A stretch of DNA of 64,000 nucleotides from Brevibacillus porteri (GCF_003013475.1 NZ_PXZO01000019.1:85203-149202); one strand, 5' to 3'; positions 16,781 through 26,633 are shown, numbered from the stretch's first letter. Notes: generated by a model not told the origin, from the letters alone. A program made the numbers and translations.

Positions 16781-17293
16781 ATGGCACAAATTCGTTTTCA
16801 CGACAACAATGAGTACATCTCAGCACCCGAGGAAGTTGTCTCCTTCCTGGACACCCAAGAGATCATTTACGAAAAATGGGGCGTGGATCGTCTTGATCCG
16901 AAGCACCGTGATAACTACAGCCCGACAGACGAGGAAAAACAAGAGATTCTCGACACCTTCAAGCCGGAAATTGATGCGATCAGCCAACGTCGCGGTTACT
17001 TGACAGCGGACATTATCGTCCTCTCTGACAAAACGCCTAACCTCGACGAGCTGTTGGTGAAATTCAAGGGCGAGCATCACCACACAGACGATGAGTGCCG
17101 CTTTTGCGTCGATGGTCACGGTATTTTCGCCATCAAAGGCAAAGATGATCGCTACTTCGACGTCGAGCTGGAGCCAGGCGATCTGATCTCCGTACCACCG
17201 AACTACCGCCACTACTTCACCCTGATGGACGACCGCAAAATCAAGGCGATTCGCCTGTTCGTCACTCCTGCAGGCTGGGAAGCGATCTATTAA
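16781..17293 (+). CDS. mtnD: Acireductone dioxygenase
   Basis: This 170-residue cupin oxidises acireductone with O2. With iron it gives the 2-keto precursor of methionine plus formate; with nickel it gives a CO-releasing off-pathway product. The metal ligands are in the cupin motif GEHHHTDDECRF (three His/Glu ligands) and the later NYRHYFTL histidine. AAGGAGG precedes ATG. Last gene of the operon, followed by a terminator. The final transamination step (MtnE) is not encoded nearby. Confidence 0.96.
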   Translation: MAQIRFHDNNEYISAPEEVVSFLDTQEIIYEKWGVDRLDPKHRDNYSPTDEEKQEILDTFKPEIDAISQRRGYLTADIIVLSDKTPNLDELLVKFKGEHHHTDDECRFCVDGHGIFAIKGKDDRYFDVELEPGDLISVPPNYRHYFTLMDDRKIKAIRLFVTPAGWEAIY

Positions 17294-17298
17294 TAACG

Positions 17299-17334
17299 AA
17301 CCCCTTGGCATTTACTGATTGCCAGGGGGTTTTG
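17299..17334 (+). terminator. Intrinsic terminator of mtnWXBD
   Basis: AACCCCTTGGCA pairs with TTGCCAGGGGGTT and is followed by a short T-rich tail, six bases after the mtnD stop codon. Confidence 0.88.
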
Positions 17335-17345
17335 TCTTTCACCCT

Positions 17346-18461
17346 TCACTTTATGACGCCATTTCCCTTAATCGATACGTCAGGCTTGATTTCAACTGTG
17401 GCATTGGAAAAGGCTTTCGTCCAATCATCCTCTACCTTTTTGTATTCCTTATATTCATAGGCACGCGCATAGAGACCAAACCCAAATGGGTCTGCACCGA
17501 TTTCCTGGCATTTCTTGATTAACTTCATGTAATCCTTCTGTAACTCGTCACTGATCATTCGCTCCATCTTTTTGTAGTCCTTTTTCATGTCGAACGGAAA
17601 CATTCGCTCCGATACGGACACTCGCAACTTGAAATGAACGTCAAAATGAAATCGACCGTTCTGATAGGTTGTTTTCACTTTTTTTTGGACGCCCTTGATA
17701 AAAAAACTGATCCTGTCTTTCACAATTTGATTGTGTTCGTTCGGCTCTTTAATCGGGATGGTGACGGACAGTTCCCCTTGTTTTTCATGGAGCAACATTT
17801 GCAAAAGAATCGTATCCCGCGGTTCTATCGAGCCTGCGTACGTTCCATTTTCTTTTAACAAAGCCGTCCCCATTACCTTGACCGCCTTCTTTTCTTTCTT
17901 CAACTCAGTCAGGGTAGGCGTCATCCCTTTTTCATACATTTGCCGATGGAGCTCCTGCGCCCTCGTCTTTACCGTCAGATTTCTGTTATTGGCTGTGTCA
18001 ATCAGCGTTGTTACATGAATGGACAGACGAGGCTTGTCCTTTGGTTTAAAATCAAACAACTCATGCAACGGACCATCAAGCACAGCCATGCGGGCGTTGA
18101 CACTGAACTTTGCATCCCGAAAAACGACATCCAGCAACCGAAACCAGTCCGGGTGAGCCAGCAGCTTTTTCCCCATTACAAGCACCTGAATCTTGCCTGG
18201 CTGGGTCAAGCCTGTCACTCGCTCATCAAAGCCCATTCTCGCCTCTCTAATTGTAGATGACCGGATACCGTATTGCTCAGATTTTTCCTTTGCCTCCCGA
18301 TTGAACACGGGGCTTGAGATAAAATAGAGAAGCTCGTTTTTTTCGTTCAAATCGATTCCGAGCATCAGCGTTAAAGTAGTATCCTCCAAATTGATCTGGT
18401 CCTTGCATCCTGCCAACATGATTACCAGGAAGCTACATAACAGAATCTGAAATGCCCTCAT
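17346..18461 (-). CDS. Spore germination lipoprotein, Ger(x)C family (first ger operon)
   Basis: This 371-residue protein begins with a lipoprotein signal (VIMLAGC, lipid-accepting Cys19), followed by the GerAC-type sequence beginning CKDQINLEDTTLTLMLGIDL. GerC lipoproteins are anchored on the outer face of the inner spore membrane and are needed for function of the germinant receptor. ATG 18461 follows AGAAGGTGGG and overlaps the permease gene by four bases. It is the last gene of the A-B-C operon. The germinant recognised is unknown. Confidence 0.92.
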   Translation of the reverse strand: MRAFQILLCSFLVIMLAGCKDQINLEDTTLTLMLGIDLNEKNELLYFISSPVFNREAKEKSEQYGIRSSTIREARMGFDERVTGLTQPGKIQVLVMGKKLLAHPDWFRLLDVVFRDAKFSVNARMAVLDGPLHELFDFKPKDKPRLSIHVTTLIDTANNRNLTVKTRAQELHRQMYEKGMTPTLTELKKEKKAVKVMGTALLKENGTYAGSIEPRDTILLQMLLHEKQGELSVTIPIKEPNEHNQIVKDRISFFIKGVQKKVKTTYQNGRFHFDVHFKLRVSVSERMFPFDMKKDYKKMERMISDELQKDYMKLIKKCQEIGADPFGFGLYARAYEYKEYKKVEDDWTKAFSNATVEIKPDVSIKGNGVIK

Positions 18462-19561
18462 GCTTTTTTCCCACCTTCTGCTCGTTTCGATAGCTTGATC
18501 GGTCCCCAAGCCAGTAACGGAAGCGCATAAGCAAAGAACAATCCTGTATAGCTCCAAATTTGTGACGCTTTCTTCAGATCGATAAAGGATGGCGTATATA
18601 ACCATAGCGCCACTGGAACCAAAAGAAGGAACAGACGCAAATGCTTGCGGTGATCCTTCATGCCGAATAACTGACTGGATGAAAAGACACAAAAATAGAT
18701 GTACGGAGATGCAGTTGTTGACAATATAAACAAATAACTAGAGAGAAATAGAATATCGACACGTTCCAAAAAACGGAACTCGATGGCTTTCCATAGATTG
18801 AGCGTAGGCCATGTATACTCCTTGATTTCATCGGGGCTAAAATAAGCAAAGCAAACGATGATGACAGATATATACACAAGCATCGTCAATGTATTCGCAA
18901 TGACAATGCCGAGAGACGCATATTGCTTTTTTTGCAAAAAAGGGTAGGCGAAATAACCAAATTCAAATCCAAGAAACGAGAGCACCGTGGATTTGCTCGC
19001 TTCCCATATTGGGTGCCAGCCCTCCTTAATTACTGGCAGCAGGTTTAACCAATGAACCTCTCGGTAAGCTGTCGTGAGAACAAAAGGTATCCAAAGTGTA
19101 AGATAGAACACGAGCTCGGCGTACCTTCCAATCGCGCGAACCCCACCCTGGATAACCAGATAGGTCGGCAGAGCAAAAAGGAATACGACGACATAGGCCG
19201 GTGTCTGAGACAGGAGCCACACATTAATGATTCCCGTGGCATTTATCAGCAAAACGAACGCCGCTATCCCACAATAAATGGACATCAAAGCAATAGCGAC
19301 ACGACCGAGCCACTTGCCCAAGATCAATGGAAATATATCGATAATCGTCTTCTCCGGGTACTGCTTCATCATGTTCGTGATGATGAGACTGACTAACGTT
19401 GCCGCAAGCCATCCGATCAAAAGCGATATCCATCCATCGGTGCTCGCCTTCTCCGCCAATTCTCTGGGAATCGTCAATACTCCGATCCCTACTTGTGCCC
19501 CATGAATGAGGAGAATGTACTGGAGAACGCTCAATTGGTTGTATGTATACTTTTTCATCAC
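18458..19561 (-). CDS. Spore germinant receptor permease subunit, GerAB family (first ger operon)
   Basis: This is a 367-residue integral membrane protein with about ten segments, of the amino acid-polyamine-organocation transporter-like spore permease family; it opens YNQLSVLQYILLIHGAQVGIG. GerB subunits of these receptors sense the germinant. GGGAGG precedes ATG 19561; a second ATG follows immediately. It overlaps the A subunit gene and the C subunit gene by four bases each, giving a tightly coupled operon. Confidence 0.93.
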   Translation of the reverse strand: MMKKYTYNQLSVLQYILLIHGAQVGIGVLTIPRELAEKASTDGWISLLIGWLAATLVSLIITNMMKQYPEKTIIDIFPLILGKWLGRVAIALMSIYCGIAAFVLLINATGIINVWLLSQTPAYVVVFLFALPTYLVIQGGVRAIGRYAELVFYLTLWIPFVLTTAYREVHWLNLLPVIKEGWHPIWEASKSTVLSFLGFEFGYFAYPFLQKKQYASLGIVIANTLTMLVYISVIIVCFAYFSPDEIKEYTWPTLNLWKAIEFRFLERVDILFLSSYLFILSTTASPYIYFCVFSSSQLFGMKDHRKHLRLFLLLVPVALWLYTPSFIDLKKASQIWSYTGLFFAYALPLLAWGPIKLSKRAEGGKKA

Positions 19562-21096
19562 CCGTCCTCCCTTGGCCGATTATCCCCCTGCCTTTGCTCC
19601 TCAATCGTGTGGGCTGACAGGGGACGATCTTTCATTTTCCATAGTGGTAGGCGGATAAACAAGTCCTTCCAATCTCCGAAACGCGCAGGGGCAAGTGGGC
19701 TTCCATAAGGGACGCCTAATGATTCTAGCGTAATCAAATGGCCAATCAGCGCCATTAATCCCACAATAATTCCAACGAACCCAAACATCGCAGCAAGTAT
19801 CATCATCAAAAAACGAATCAGCCTGACTGCCGAAGCCATATCGTAGTTCGGGATAATAAAAGATGAGATCGCTGTAAATGCAACGACAATCACCATAATG
19901 TTGCTGACAATCCCCGCTTGTACGACCGCTTGCCCGATCACGATACCTCCTACGATACCTACTGTTTGTCCGATAGGCGCCGGCAAGCGAATTCCCGATT
20001 CCCGGAGCATTTCCAGTGTGAGCTCCATAATGAATGCCTCTAACAAGGGAGGGAATGGAACCTTTTCGCGGGATTCTCCGACTGACAAAATCAAATCGAG
20101 TGGGATCACCTCATAATTGAAAGAAATCAACGCAATATAAATCGCGGGCAAAAAAGTAGCAATCAAGAAAGCCAAGTACCGAAGCATGCGGATGAACGTA
20201 GCGACTGGCCAGCGCGTACCGTAATCGTCAACGTTTTGAAAAAAGGAAACGAAAGTAGCTGGACCAATTAATACACTTGGTGAACGATCCACAACGACAG
20301 CAATCTTCCCTTGCAAGATATGAGAGGCCACTGAATCTGGCCGTTCTGAAGTCAAAAACTGCGGAAACAGCGAGTAAGGATTATCCTCGATATACTCTTC
20401 CAGTTCAGACGCATTGAGAATCGAGTCAACCTTGATGCTCTTGAGTCGATCTTCCAGCTCCTGTAATATTTCCGGATTCGTCACATCAGCCAAAAAGATG
20501 ATCGAGAGCTTGGTAAGGCCTCGTTCTCCTAACCACATTTCTTTTATTTTCAATTCACGGTTAGGAATATAGCGGCGAATGAGGGCAATATTCTGCGTGT
20601 CCGTTTCGACAAACCCTTGGTGTCCGCCCTTCAGCGCAGCCTCCAACTGCGGGTCTTCTATCGCCCGCTGCGGCCATCCATTCGCTTCAATCACAAGCAC
20701 TTCTTTTCGACCCTCGATAAATAAAAGACTGCTCCCAAGCAAAATCTCAGTTTCTACTTTCCGAAAGTCGTAGGCAACTGATACCTTTCCGACAGATAAC
20801 AGGTCAAAAACACTCGATTTCTCACCCTCTGGGTGTGACAAAAGCGGCCGAAGGACATTGTTGTTAATCGAATTTTTGTCAACCAAGCCATTCAAGTAGA
20901 CGAGTGTAACCATGCCCTCTATATGCTGACAAGCAAACGTCCGAATGACCAAATCGGGTGTCAGCGTGAAAATCGCATTCAGCTCCGCAAGGTTATCACT
21001 CAATCGCTCACTGATCTCCCGAACACGGATAGGCTCACTCGAGTGGCTCATCCTGTCTTTGACAGATGTCTTTTTTCTTCTCAGCCACCCTCTCAT
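19558..21096 (-). CDS. Spore germinant receptor subunit GerAA family (first ger operon)
   Basis: This is a 512-residue protein of the GerA family: a large hydrophilic N-terminal half (with LNGLVDKNSI and VVDRSPSVLIGP), then membrane segments including the conserved FPPLLEAFIMELTLEMLRE and RLPAPIGQTVGIVGG. It is the core subunit of an inner-spore-membrane germinant receptor. TAGGAG abuts an ATG at 21102, so the ATG at 21096, six bases further on, is the more likely start; both are in frame. It heads the minus-strand ger operon and diverges from a second operon 166 bases away. Confidence 0.94.
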   Translation of the reverse strand: MRGWLRRKKTSVKDRMSHSSEPIRVREISERLSDNLAELNAIFTLTPDLVIRTFACQHIEGMVTLVYLNGLVDKNSINNNVLRPLLSHPEGEKSSVFDLLSVGKVSVAYDFRKVETEILLGSSLLFIEGRKEVLVIEANGWPQRAIEDPQLEAALKGGHQGFVETDTQNIALIRRYIPNRELKIKEMWLGERGLTKLSIIFLADVTNPEILQELEDRLKSIKVDSILNASELEEYIEDNPYSLFPQFLTSERPDSVASHILQGKIAVVVDRSPSVLIGPATFVSFFQNVDDYGTRWPVATFIRMLRYLAFLIATFLPAIYIALISFNYEVIPLDLILSVGESREKVPFPPLLEAFIMELTLEMLRESGIRLPAPIGQTVGIVGGIVIGQAVVQAGIVSNIMVIVVAFTAISSFIIPNYDMASAVRLIRFLMMILAAMFGFVGIIVGLMALIGHLITLESLGVPYGSPLAPARFGDWKDLFIRLPLWKMKDRPLSAHTIEEQRQGDNRPREDG

Positions 21097-21262
21097 CGCC
21101 ATCTCCTACAGCTCCCGCCCTTTTACGAAGTATGTTCCATTAGCGTTCGTGAGAGCTTCCCAAAATATGCATGAGACTTGGCACATTCTGCCGCTCGATC
21201 GAATAAATCCCAACGCCCTGCAAATACTGTTGGGAGTACGAGATTACTTTGGCGGGGAAATC

Positions 21263-22351
21263 ATGAAAAACGGATTATCTTTTACACAAATCGTCGTCAT
21301 GCTGCTTTTAACCAACGGATTGATGAACCATGTCATCGTCATTCCGATGATGCTAGATTCGGCCAAAAGAGACTCCTGGATCTCGGTTTTGTTAGCTGGG
21401 GTGCTTTACTTGTTGTGGACTGGTTTACTCTATTCGGTTTATAAAAAAACAGAGAATGGGCATCTATTCCAGTGGATCAAAAAGACTTACGGCTTCCCGC
21501 TTTATTTCGTATTGGCGCTGCTGACATGTGTCTACTGCTTTACAATCGCCACCATGACGATGACCGATACGATTACGTGGGTTAATTTATCGTTTGCTCC
21601 AGAGACACCGCTAGAGGTACATACGATCTTGTTTGCAGTCCTTTGTCTCGTCAACGCGATGTTTGGAATCCGCTCCATCGCAATGACCTCTTCTGTACTT
21701 TTGCCATTCGTCGTCCTTTTGGGATTTTTCGTGATGTCTACTAACTTTCCAAACAAAGATTACAGTCTGCTCCTCCCTATGATGGAAAACGGGATTGCCC
21801 CTGTTTTACGAGGAATGATGTATGCAGGCACAGGCTTTGTCGAACTGATCCTCCTGTTATGTATGCAGCATCACCTTCAATCGAGAGTGCCGTACTATCA
21901 ACTTTTCATTTTGGCGTTTGTCATGATTGGCCTCACATTCGGGCCAACCTTAGGTGCTATTGTAGAATTCGGTCCGGATAAAGCCGGAAAATTGCGCTAT
22001 CCTGCCTATGAGGAATGGCGACTCGCCAATATTGGCCTATATATCGAGCATCTCGATACCCTGAGCCTATACCAATGGTTTAGCGGTGCCTTTACGCGCA
22101 TTTCTCTCTCGCTTTTGCTGATTGTCGAAATACTGATGATTCCGTATGGACAGAAACGGATTTGGTGGTTAATCGGGCTCTTTTTCTTCTCATCTGCCCT
22201 CTCCCGCTATCCCATAAGTGCGATCCAATTTTACAGCCTGTTATCGAAACAGCTTTTGCCCAGTCTTTTCGTATTGGCCCTGTCTCTTTCCATCGTTTTT
22301 GCTCTCTTGACAACCTTCGCCTCTAGGAGGAAACAACATGACGAATCGTAG
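21263..22351 (+). CDS. Spore germinant receptor permease subunit, GerAB family (second ger operon)
   Basis: This 362-residue membrane protein has ten hydrophobic segments and the spore permease opening FTQIVVMLLLTNGLMNHVIV. ATG 21263 follows GGCGGGGAA; the frame is open far upstream, but that part overlaps the divergent gerA gene and has no membrane character. It is the first gene of an operon ordered B-A-C, unlike the A-B-C order across the divergent gap. Its end overlaps the next gene by 14 bases. Confidence 0.92.
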   Translation: MKNGLSFTQIVVMLLLTNGLMNHVIVIPMMLDSAKRDSWISVLLAGVLYLLWTGLLYSVYKKTENGHLFQWIKKTYGFPLYFVLALLTCVYCFTIATMTMTDTITWVNLSFAPETPLEVHTILFAVLCLVNAMFGIRSIAMTSSVLLPFVVLLGFFVMSTNFPNKDYSLLLPMMENGIAPVLRGMMYAGTGFVELILLLCMQHHLQSRVPYYQLFILAFVMIGLTFGPTLGAIVEFGPDKAGKLRYPAYEEWRLANIGLYIEHLDTLSLYQWFSGAFTRISLSLLLIVEILMIPYGQKRIWWLIGLFFFSSALSRYPISAIQFYSLLSKQLLPSLFVLALSLSIVFALLTTFASRRKQHDES

Positions 22352-23846
22352 GTTTGCCAAGGTCAAAGGGTACACGCCAGCAACAACCGTTAAAGAATTG
22401 CCTTCGATTTCGCTACAGGCATTTCAAGATTTGTTTGAAGACTGCAATGACATATGCATAGATACGCACTCCCTCGTCCCAGGACACTCTCCCACTCGCG
22501 TGCATTTTATCTACTCCGACTGCTTGTGCGATTTGAACCAGATCAGCGAGTATTTGATGCCGCAGCTCGTGCAGCTTTTTGTGAATGAAAACATCCTAGA
22601 TGCTGAGGATTTATTTGAAAAACGGCTCTTTTTCATGAATGAGCTGACACAGACGACGAATGTTGATTGGATTTGCAGACGCGTTTTCTCCGGAAATTTG
22701 CTGATGGTGTTTGAAGACTTTCATACTGTCTATTATGTAGAGACGGGAAATCCCCCCCGACGCGAACCTGAGGAAACCAATACCGACGCATCGATTAGCG
22801 GCCCGCGCGATGGATTTACGGAAGAAATCAATACGAATCTGGGTCTGATCCGCAAAAGGCTTCGGACGTATCAGCTAAAATTCGTTCCATATATCGTCGG
22901 GAGCCACACTCATACGCGCATTGGTTTATTGTATTTGCAAGACCAAATCGATCCGATTTTGTTGAAGGAAATTCACGACAGAATGGATTCGCTTGATAGC
23001 AAGGGCATTGTAAGCGGTATGCAAGTAGAAGAACGGTTATCTCGATCCCCCTTTACTCTTTTGCCAGAATTTCAGTACACCGGAAGGCCCGATTATGTAG
23101 TGAACGCTCTTTTAAAAGGTCGATTTGCCATATTGATCGATGGCTCACCTATTTCATTAATTGGCCCGGTTAACTTTTTCATGCTGCTAAACGCTGCCGA
23201 GGATTCGAGCTCATCTGTTTTTTCCGTAGTGTTTGTCCGTATTCTGCGGATGGCCTGTGTGATCATTGCGCTCTTTTTACCCGGCCTTTGGGTCGCGCTT
23301 ATTACCTATCATCAGGAACAGCTTCCCTACACCTTGATTGCCACCATTGTGAAGTCGCGACAAGGCGTTCCGTTGCCAGCTGCATTGGAAGTTTTGCTCA
23401 TGGTGCTCTTGTTTGATTTGTTTAAAGAGGCTGGTTTGCGCCTTCCTCTATCGATTGGTCAAACACTGTCCGTTGTTGGAGGCCTGATCGTCGGACAAGC
23501 AGCGATATCGGCCGGTTTGACCTCTACAGGCAGTCTGGTCATTGTCGCGCTTTCCGTAATGGCAACCTTTACGTTATCCAATCAGCATATCGTCTCGTCT
23601 GTTACCCTGTTTCGGTTCGGGATATTGCTCTTATGCTCCCTTCTCGGGATGTTTGGCTTCATGATGTCGCTTCTGGCAATGGTTCTGTTCTTTTCCAACA
23701 TGCGCTCCTTTGGCCTTTACTATTTGTCTCCGCTTGCGCCGACCTCTTGGCCTGACTTGTATAAAACACTGTTCCGCACACCTTGGCGAAAAGTAGAGAA
23801 AAGCCCTGAATTCCTGCACGTTCCCTCAAAAAGGAAGGGCTCCTGA
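22338..23846 (+). CDS. Spore germinant receptor subunit GerAA family (second ger operon)
   Basis: This 502-residue protein has the GerA layout: a soluble N-terminal part, then about five membrane segments with VPLPAALEVLLMVLLFD and RLPLSIGQTLSVVGG. CTAGGAGG precedes the ATG, inside the end of the B gene. It is clearly paralogous to, but well diverged from, the GerA protein of the first operon, so the two receptors probably recognise different germinants or accept different combinations. Confidence 0.94.
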   Translation: MTNRRFAKVKGYTPATTVKELPSISLQAFQDLFEDCNDICIDTHSLVPGHSPTRVHFIYSDCLCDLNQISEYLMPQLVQLFVNENILDAEDLFEKRLFFMNELTQTTNVDWICRRVFSGNLLMVFEDFHTVYYVETGNPPRREPEETNTDASISGPRDGFTEEINTNLGLIRKRLRTYQLKFVPYIVGSHTHTRIGLLYLQDQIDPILLKEIHDRMDSLDSKGIVSGMQVEERLSRSPFTLLPEFQYTGRPDYVVNALLKGRFAILIDGSPISLIGPVNFFMLLNAAEDSSSSVFSVVFVRILRMACVIIALFLPGLWVALITYHQEQLPYTLIATIVKSRQGVPLPAALEVLLMVLLFDLFKEAGLRLPLSIGQTLSVVGGLIVGQAAISAGLTSTGSLVIVALSVMATFTLSNQHIVSSVTLFRFGILLLCSLLGMFGFMMSLLAMVLFFSNMRSFGLYYLSPLAPTSWPDLYKTLFRTPWRKVEKSPEFLHVPSKRKGS

Positions 23847-23847
23847 T

Positions 23848-24999
23848 ATGGCTCGCATCCGTGTAATGGCCGTCATCCTCCTCCTCCCGCTCCTGCTAAG
23901 TGGCTGCTGGAACGCACGTGAAATTGAAAATCTACTTTATGTCAATGCACTTGGGGTCGATTATGTTGACAATAAATTCGAGGTGTACGCCCAATTGCTG
24001 AACTTCTCTACCATCGCCAAACAAGAAGCGGGAGGAGAACGATCTGCAAGCGGGGTGGCCATTGCAAAAGGAAGCGGCGATTCTTTTGTGAGCGCCCTTT
24101 TTAGTCTGTATCCCACGAATCAGGCGCAAATGACTTGGAGTCATATTCGTTCCTTGGTTCTCAGTGAACAGGTATTGAAACGCCCGCTTCTCGATCAAGT
24201 CATCGATGAGCTCGACCGGTTTTACGAATTTCGTTACACCATCTGGACGTATGTGTCCAAAGAACCACTGATGGATATTCTTACGCCCAAGCAAGTATTC
24301 AACCAGCCTGCCATTTACTCGCAATTGTCCAATCCACAGTATCTTCACAAGCAAAACTCGGCGATTTATCCGATGAAGCTGTTTCAATTTGTCAGGAAAA
24401 GAGATGAACCCAACAAGGTCGTCTATTTGCCAATGCTCTCCATTAACAGAAAGACCTGGTCGGAGGACAACAAACCTTTGCCCCAGCTTAAAACAACCGG
24501 TGCCTGCATGCTGCAAAACAAGGAGGTCAAGGGTTGCTGGCCGCGCTCTGAGCTGCTCGGATTGCGCTGGCTAGACGAGCATACCAATCGATCGTTACTG
24601 ACCGTAAAAAAGGGCAAACAACCTCTGGCAAATCTCGTCCTGCAAAAACCAAAAGTAAAGATACAGCCGCTGCTGCGAGACAATCAAGTCACGTTTCAGA
24701 TCGATGTGGAGCTGCTGGGCTTCATACCGCTATACCATCACATAAGCCCCGTTCGGGAAATTGAGAAAGAAGCCGCGAAAAAAATCGAAGAGGAGATTCG
24801 GGGGCTATACGAAAAAGGACGGAAGCAACAGATGGACACGCTTCAACTGGGGCACACCCTTTATCGCAAATATCCGAAAGAATGGAAACGAATGCAGCAA
24901 AATGAAACGCTACCGCTTAACCCGTCCTCTCTGGAGGCGGTGAACGTCAAAGTAACGATTTTCGATGGCGGGATTTCGAAGGTGAAGCAAGAGCGTTGA
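23848..24999 (+). CDS. Spore germination lipoprotein, Ger(x)C family (second ger operon)
   Basis: This 383-residue protein has a lipoprotein signal LLLSGC with Cys20, followed by WNAREIENLLYVNALGVD, the standard opening of Ger(x)C lipoproteins. Its C-terminal part carries a charged helical stretch near 310-345. It starts one base after the GerA stop and ends before a strong terminator. It completes a second full three-subunit receptor. Confidence 0.94.
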   Translation: MARIRVMAVILLLPLLLSGCWNAREIENLLYVNALGVDYVDNKFEVYAQLLNFSTIAKQEAGGERSASGVAIAKGSGDSFVSALFSLYPTNQAQMTWSHIRSLVLSEQVLKRPLLDQVIDELDRFYEFRYTIWTYVSKEPLMDILTPKQVFNQPAIYSQLSNPQYLHKQNSAIYPMKLFQFVRKRDEPNKVVYLPMLSINRKTWSEDNKPLPQLKTTGACMLQNKEVKGCWPRSELLGLRWLDEHTNRSLLTVKKGKQPLANLVLQKPKVKIQPLLRDNQVTFQIDVELLGFIPLYHHISPVREIEKEAAKKIEEEIRGLYEKGRKQQMDTLQLGHTLYRKYPKEWKRMQQNETLPLNPSSLEAVNVKVTIFDGGISKVKQER

Positions 25000-25005
25000 A
25001 TGGGA

Positions 25006-25040
25006 AAGGAGCAAAGCGTGAGCTTTGCTCCTTTCTTTTT
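25006..25040 (+). terminator. Intrinsic terminator of the second ger operon (copy 1 of a repeated hairpin)
   Basis: GGAGCAAAGC and GCTTTGCTCC form a perfect 10-bp stem with a GTGA loop, followed by TTTCTTTTT. Nearly the same hairpin recurs at 26845-26880. Confidence 0.93.
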
Positions 25041-25124
25041 CTGTGCCACCCTCCACCATCTTGTCAATAAAAGCCATCTTTTCTGGCCTGTTGATTTCAT
25101 CAACTACATTCCACGATAGTCAAT

Positions 25125-25168
25125 CATAAAGGCTCGTCCCACAATAAAAGCATTGCTTAGGACGAGCC
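25125..25168 (-). terminator. Intrinsic terminator of the secreted-protein genes
   Basis: On the minus strand GGCTCGTCC pairs with GGACGAGCC and is followed by TTTATG, eight bases past the stop codon at 25176. The T-tract is short. Confidence 0.7.
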
Positions 25169-25175
25169 AATTATA

Positions 25176-25778
25176 TTACTTCACCAATTCATGCTTTTCA
25201 ATTTTCCAAAATAAACCTGGAGCATACTTTTCCTTTGGATTTTCAGATAGGGTCTTATCAGCTGTTGGGTCTACTAAGAAAACCTCCTCTTCACTAGACA
25301 GCATATCAATTTGTTCCCGCGGAATATCTCCGACAAGTTCAATATAACCTTCAAATGTAGCTTCATTTTTTTTTGCTACTCGATTAATCTCTTTCTCTCC
25401 TGCTTTTTCAAAAGCAACAAAATACGTTCCTTTTTTTCCATCCTCTTGATTAAACCTTGCAGCTACCATTTTTGGTTTTATATCGTATTTTTCAACGATT
25501 TCTTTAAGTTTGGACTCAGTGATGAATTGTGAAAAAGTTAATGTTATTTTCACGTCATCCCCACTATTTGATCTAAGAGAAACTTGTTCGGCAAGTTCTT
25601 TGTTTATTTGTTCGATCTCTTTTTTGTAATTTAGTATATCTTCACTACTTTTTAGTTGGGATATTCTGTCGATTGGATCTAAGGGTTTATGTTGTTTGGC
25701 ATATACAAGACCGCTAAACAAACTACCCGATAGTAGCATTGCACCCAGAGTTACGGAAATTGCTTTCTTTTTACTCAT
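25176..25778 (-). CDS. Secreted protein of unknown function (200 aa)
   Basis: The 200-residue product has a signal peptide (MSKKKAISVTLGAMLLSG, cleavage near VYA-K at 27-28) and a hydrophilic, lysine- and glutamate-rich mature part with helical stretches (SEDILNYKKEIEQINKELAE). I recognise no family. AGGAGTTG precedes ATG. It is visibly more AT-rich than flanking genes and shares an orientation with another secreted protein gene 24 bases upstream, so the two probably form one unit. Confidence 0.82.
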   Translation of the reverse strand: MSKKKAISVTLGAMLLSGSLFSGLVYAKQHKPLDPIDRISQLKSSEDILNYKKEIEQINKELAEQVSLRSNSGDDVKITLTFSQFITESKLKEIVEKYDIKPKMVAARFNQEDGKKGTYFVAFEKAGEKEINRVAKKNEATFEGYIELVGDIPREQIDMLSSEEEVFLVDPTADKTLSENPKEKYAPGLFWKIEKHELVK

Positions 25779-25802
25779 TAATGATCAACTCCTACTCATT
25801 TT

Positions 25803-26396
25803 TTACCAAGGGAATTTTTGTTTAACATGAAACTCGTACCTAATTGTATTGTACTCGAAGGAATAATCTTTAGTGCTTAGTTGAGAATGAAATTGGAATG
25901 TTGTCCCTCCTCGATCATGTACATCCCAGGTTGCTTCAACTCGATAATCGGTTTCAGCCTCAAGTGAATCTGGATCTTGACAGACCACTTCAGCTTCATC
26001 ATTATAGCCATTTCCACCCATTGGATCATCTTCTACTTCCATGTAAGGATCAGGCAAATCGGTATAAATACCTCCATCTAATGCACTAACTGTTTCATCA
26101 TTATCATCATTAACAGAAATATCCATCGTGTAATAAGTAACTCCGTCATCTTGAGAATATTGTCCCAATGATTTTAATTCTCTAATTGCTTTCTTATCAA
26201 ACGTAAACCTAACATGGGTCTCTACAGTGTCACCAGTGTCTTTCAAGGATGTGTTTCCCTCATATGGGAAAGCAGAATAATTTGATTCAGACCAGCTTTT
26301 AGATTTACTCCAATCTGCTGCAAATGTTTGCTGGGGAAATAAAGCGAGACCTAGAACTAAAGTTGAAATAGGTAAAACAAGTTTTTTCCGCAACAT
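25803..26396 (-). CDS. Secreted acidic protein of unknown function (about 197 aa)
   Basis: After a signal peptide (LRKKLVLPISTLVLGLALF, cleavage near TFA-A), the mature protein is rich in Asp, Glu, Ser and Tyr (for example MDISVNDDNDETVSALDGG and PYMEVEDDPMGGNGYND). Beta-strand character is likely and it contains a single Cys. No family is recognised. AGAGGTGTG precedes two consecutive ATG codons; the second (26396) has the better spacing. It is AT-rich like its neighbours. Confidence 0.8.
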   Translation of the reverse strand: MLRKKLVLPISTLVLGLALFPQQTFAADWSKSKSWSESNYSAFPYEGNTSLKDTGDTVETHVRFTFDKKAIRELKSLGQYSQDDGVTYYTMDISVNDDNDETVSALDGGIYTDLPDPYMEVEDDPMGGNGYNDEAEVVCQDPDSLEAETDYRVEATWDVHDRGGTTFQFHSQLSTKDYSFEYNTIRYEFHVKQKFPW

Positions 26397-26522
26397 CATC
26401 ACACCTCTTTTGTATTTTTTCCAATTATATACATATTTTAACATATTACTTCATGCTTATTTTGTGATGCTTTTGTTAACATTTTACAAATAACGGCAAT
26501 AAAATACATTTATTTTATTTTA

Positions 26523-26531
26523 TGATATAAT
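26523..26531 (+). promoter_or_regulatory. Extended -10 promoter of the small membrane protein gene
   Basis: TGATATAAT fits an extended -10 element, about 100 bases before the start codon at 26634; no good -35 is seen. The long leader (from about 26538) may hold further control. Confidence 0.45.
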
Positions 26532-26633
26532 CAGGAAACGATAGGTATCGAAGAGACTTTAACACCCCCTATCCTGAGAGAGAATTTATTTCAATAACAA
26601 TAAACGGAATTTGAAAGTTTAGGAGGGAGCAAA

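Noticed and set aside
20945..21262. N-terminal extension of the second gerB frame by about 106 codons
   Set aside because: It overlaps the divergent gerA gene, lacks membrane character and a binding site; ATG 21263 gives the normal family length.
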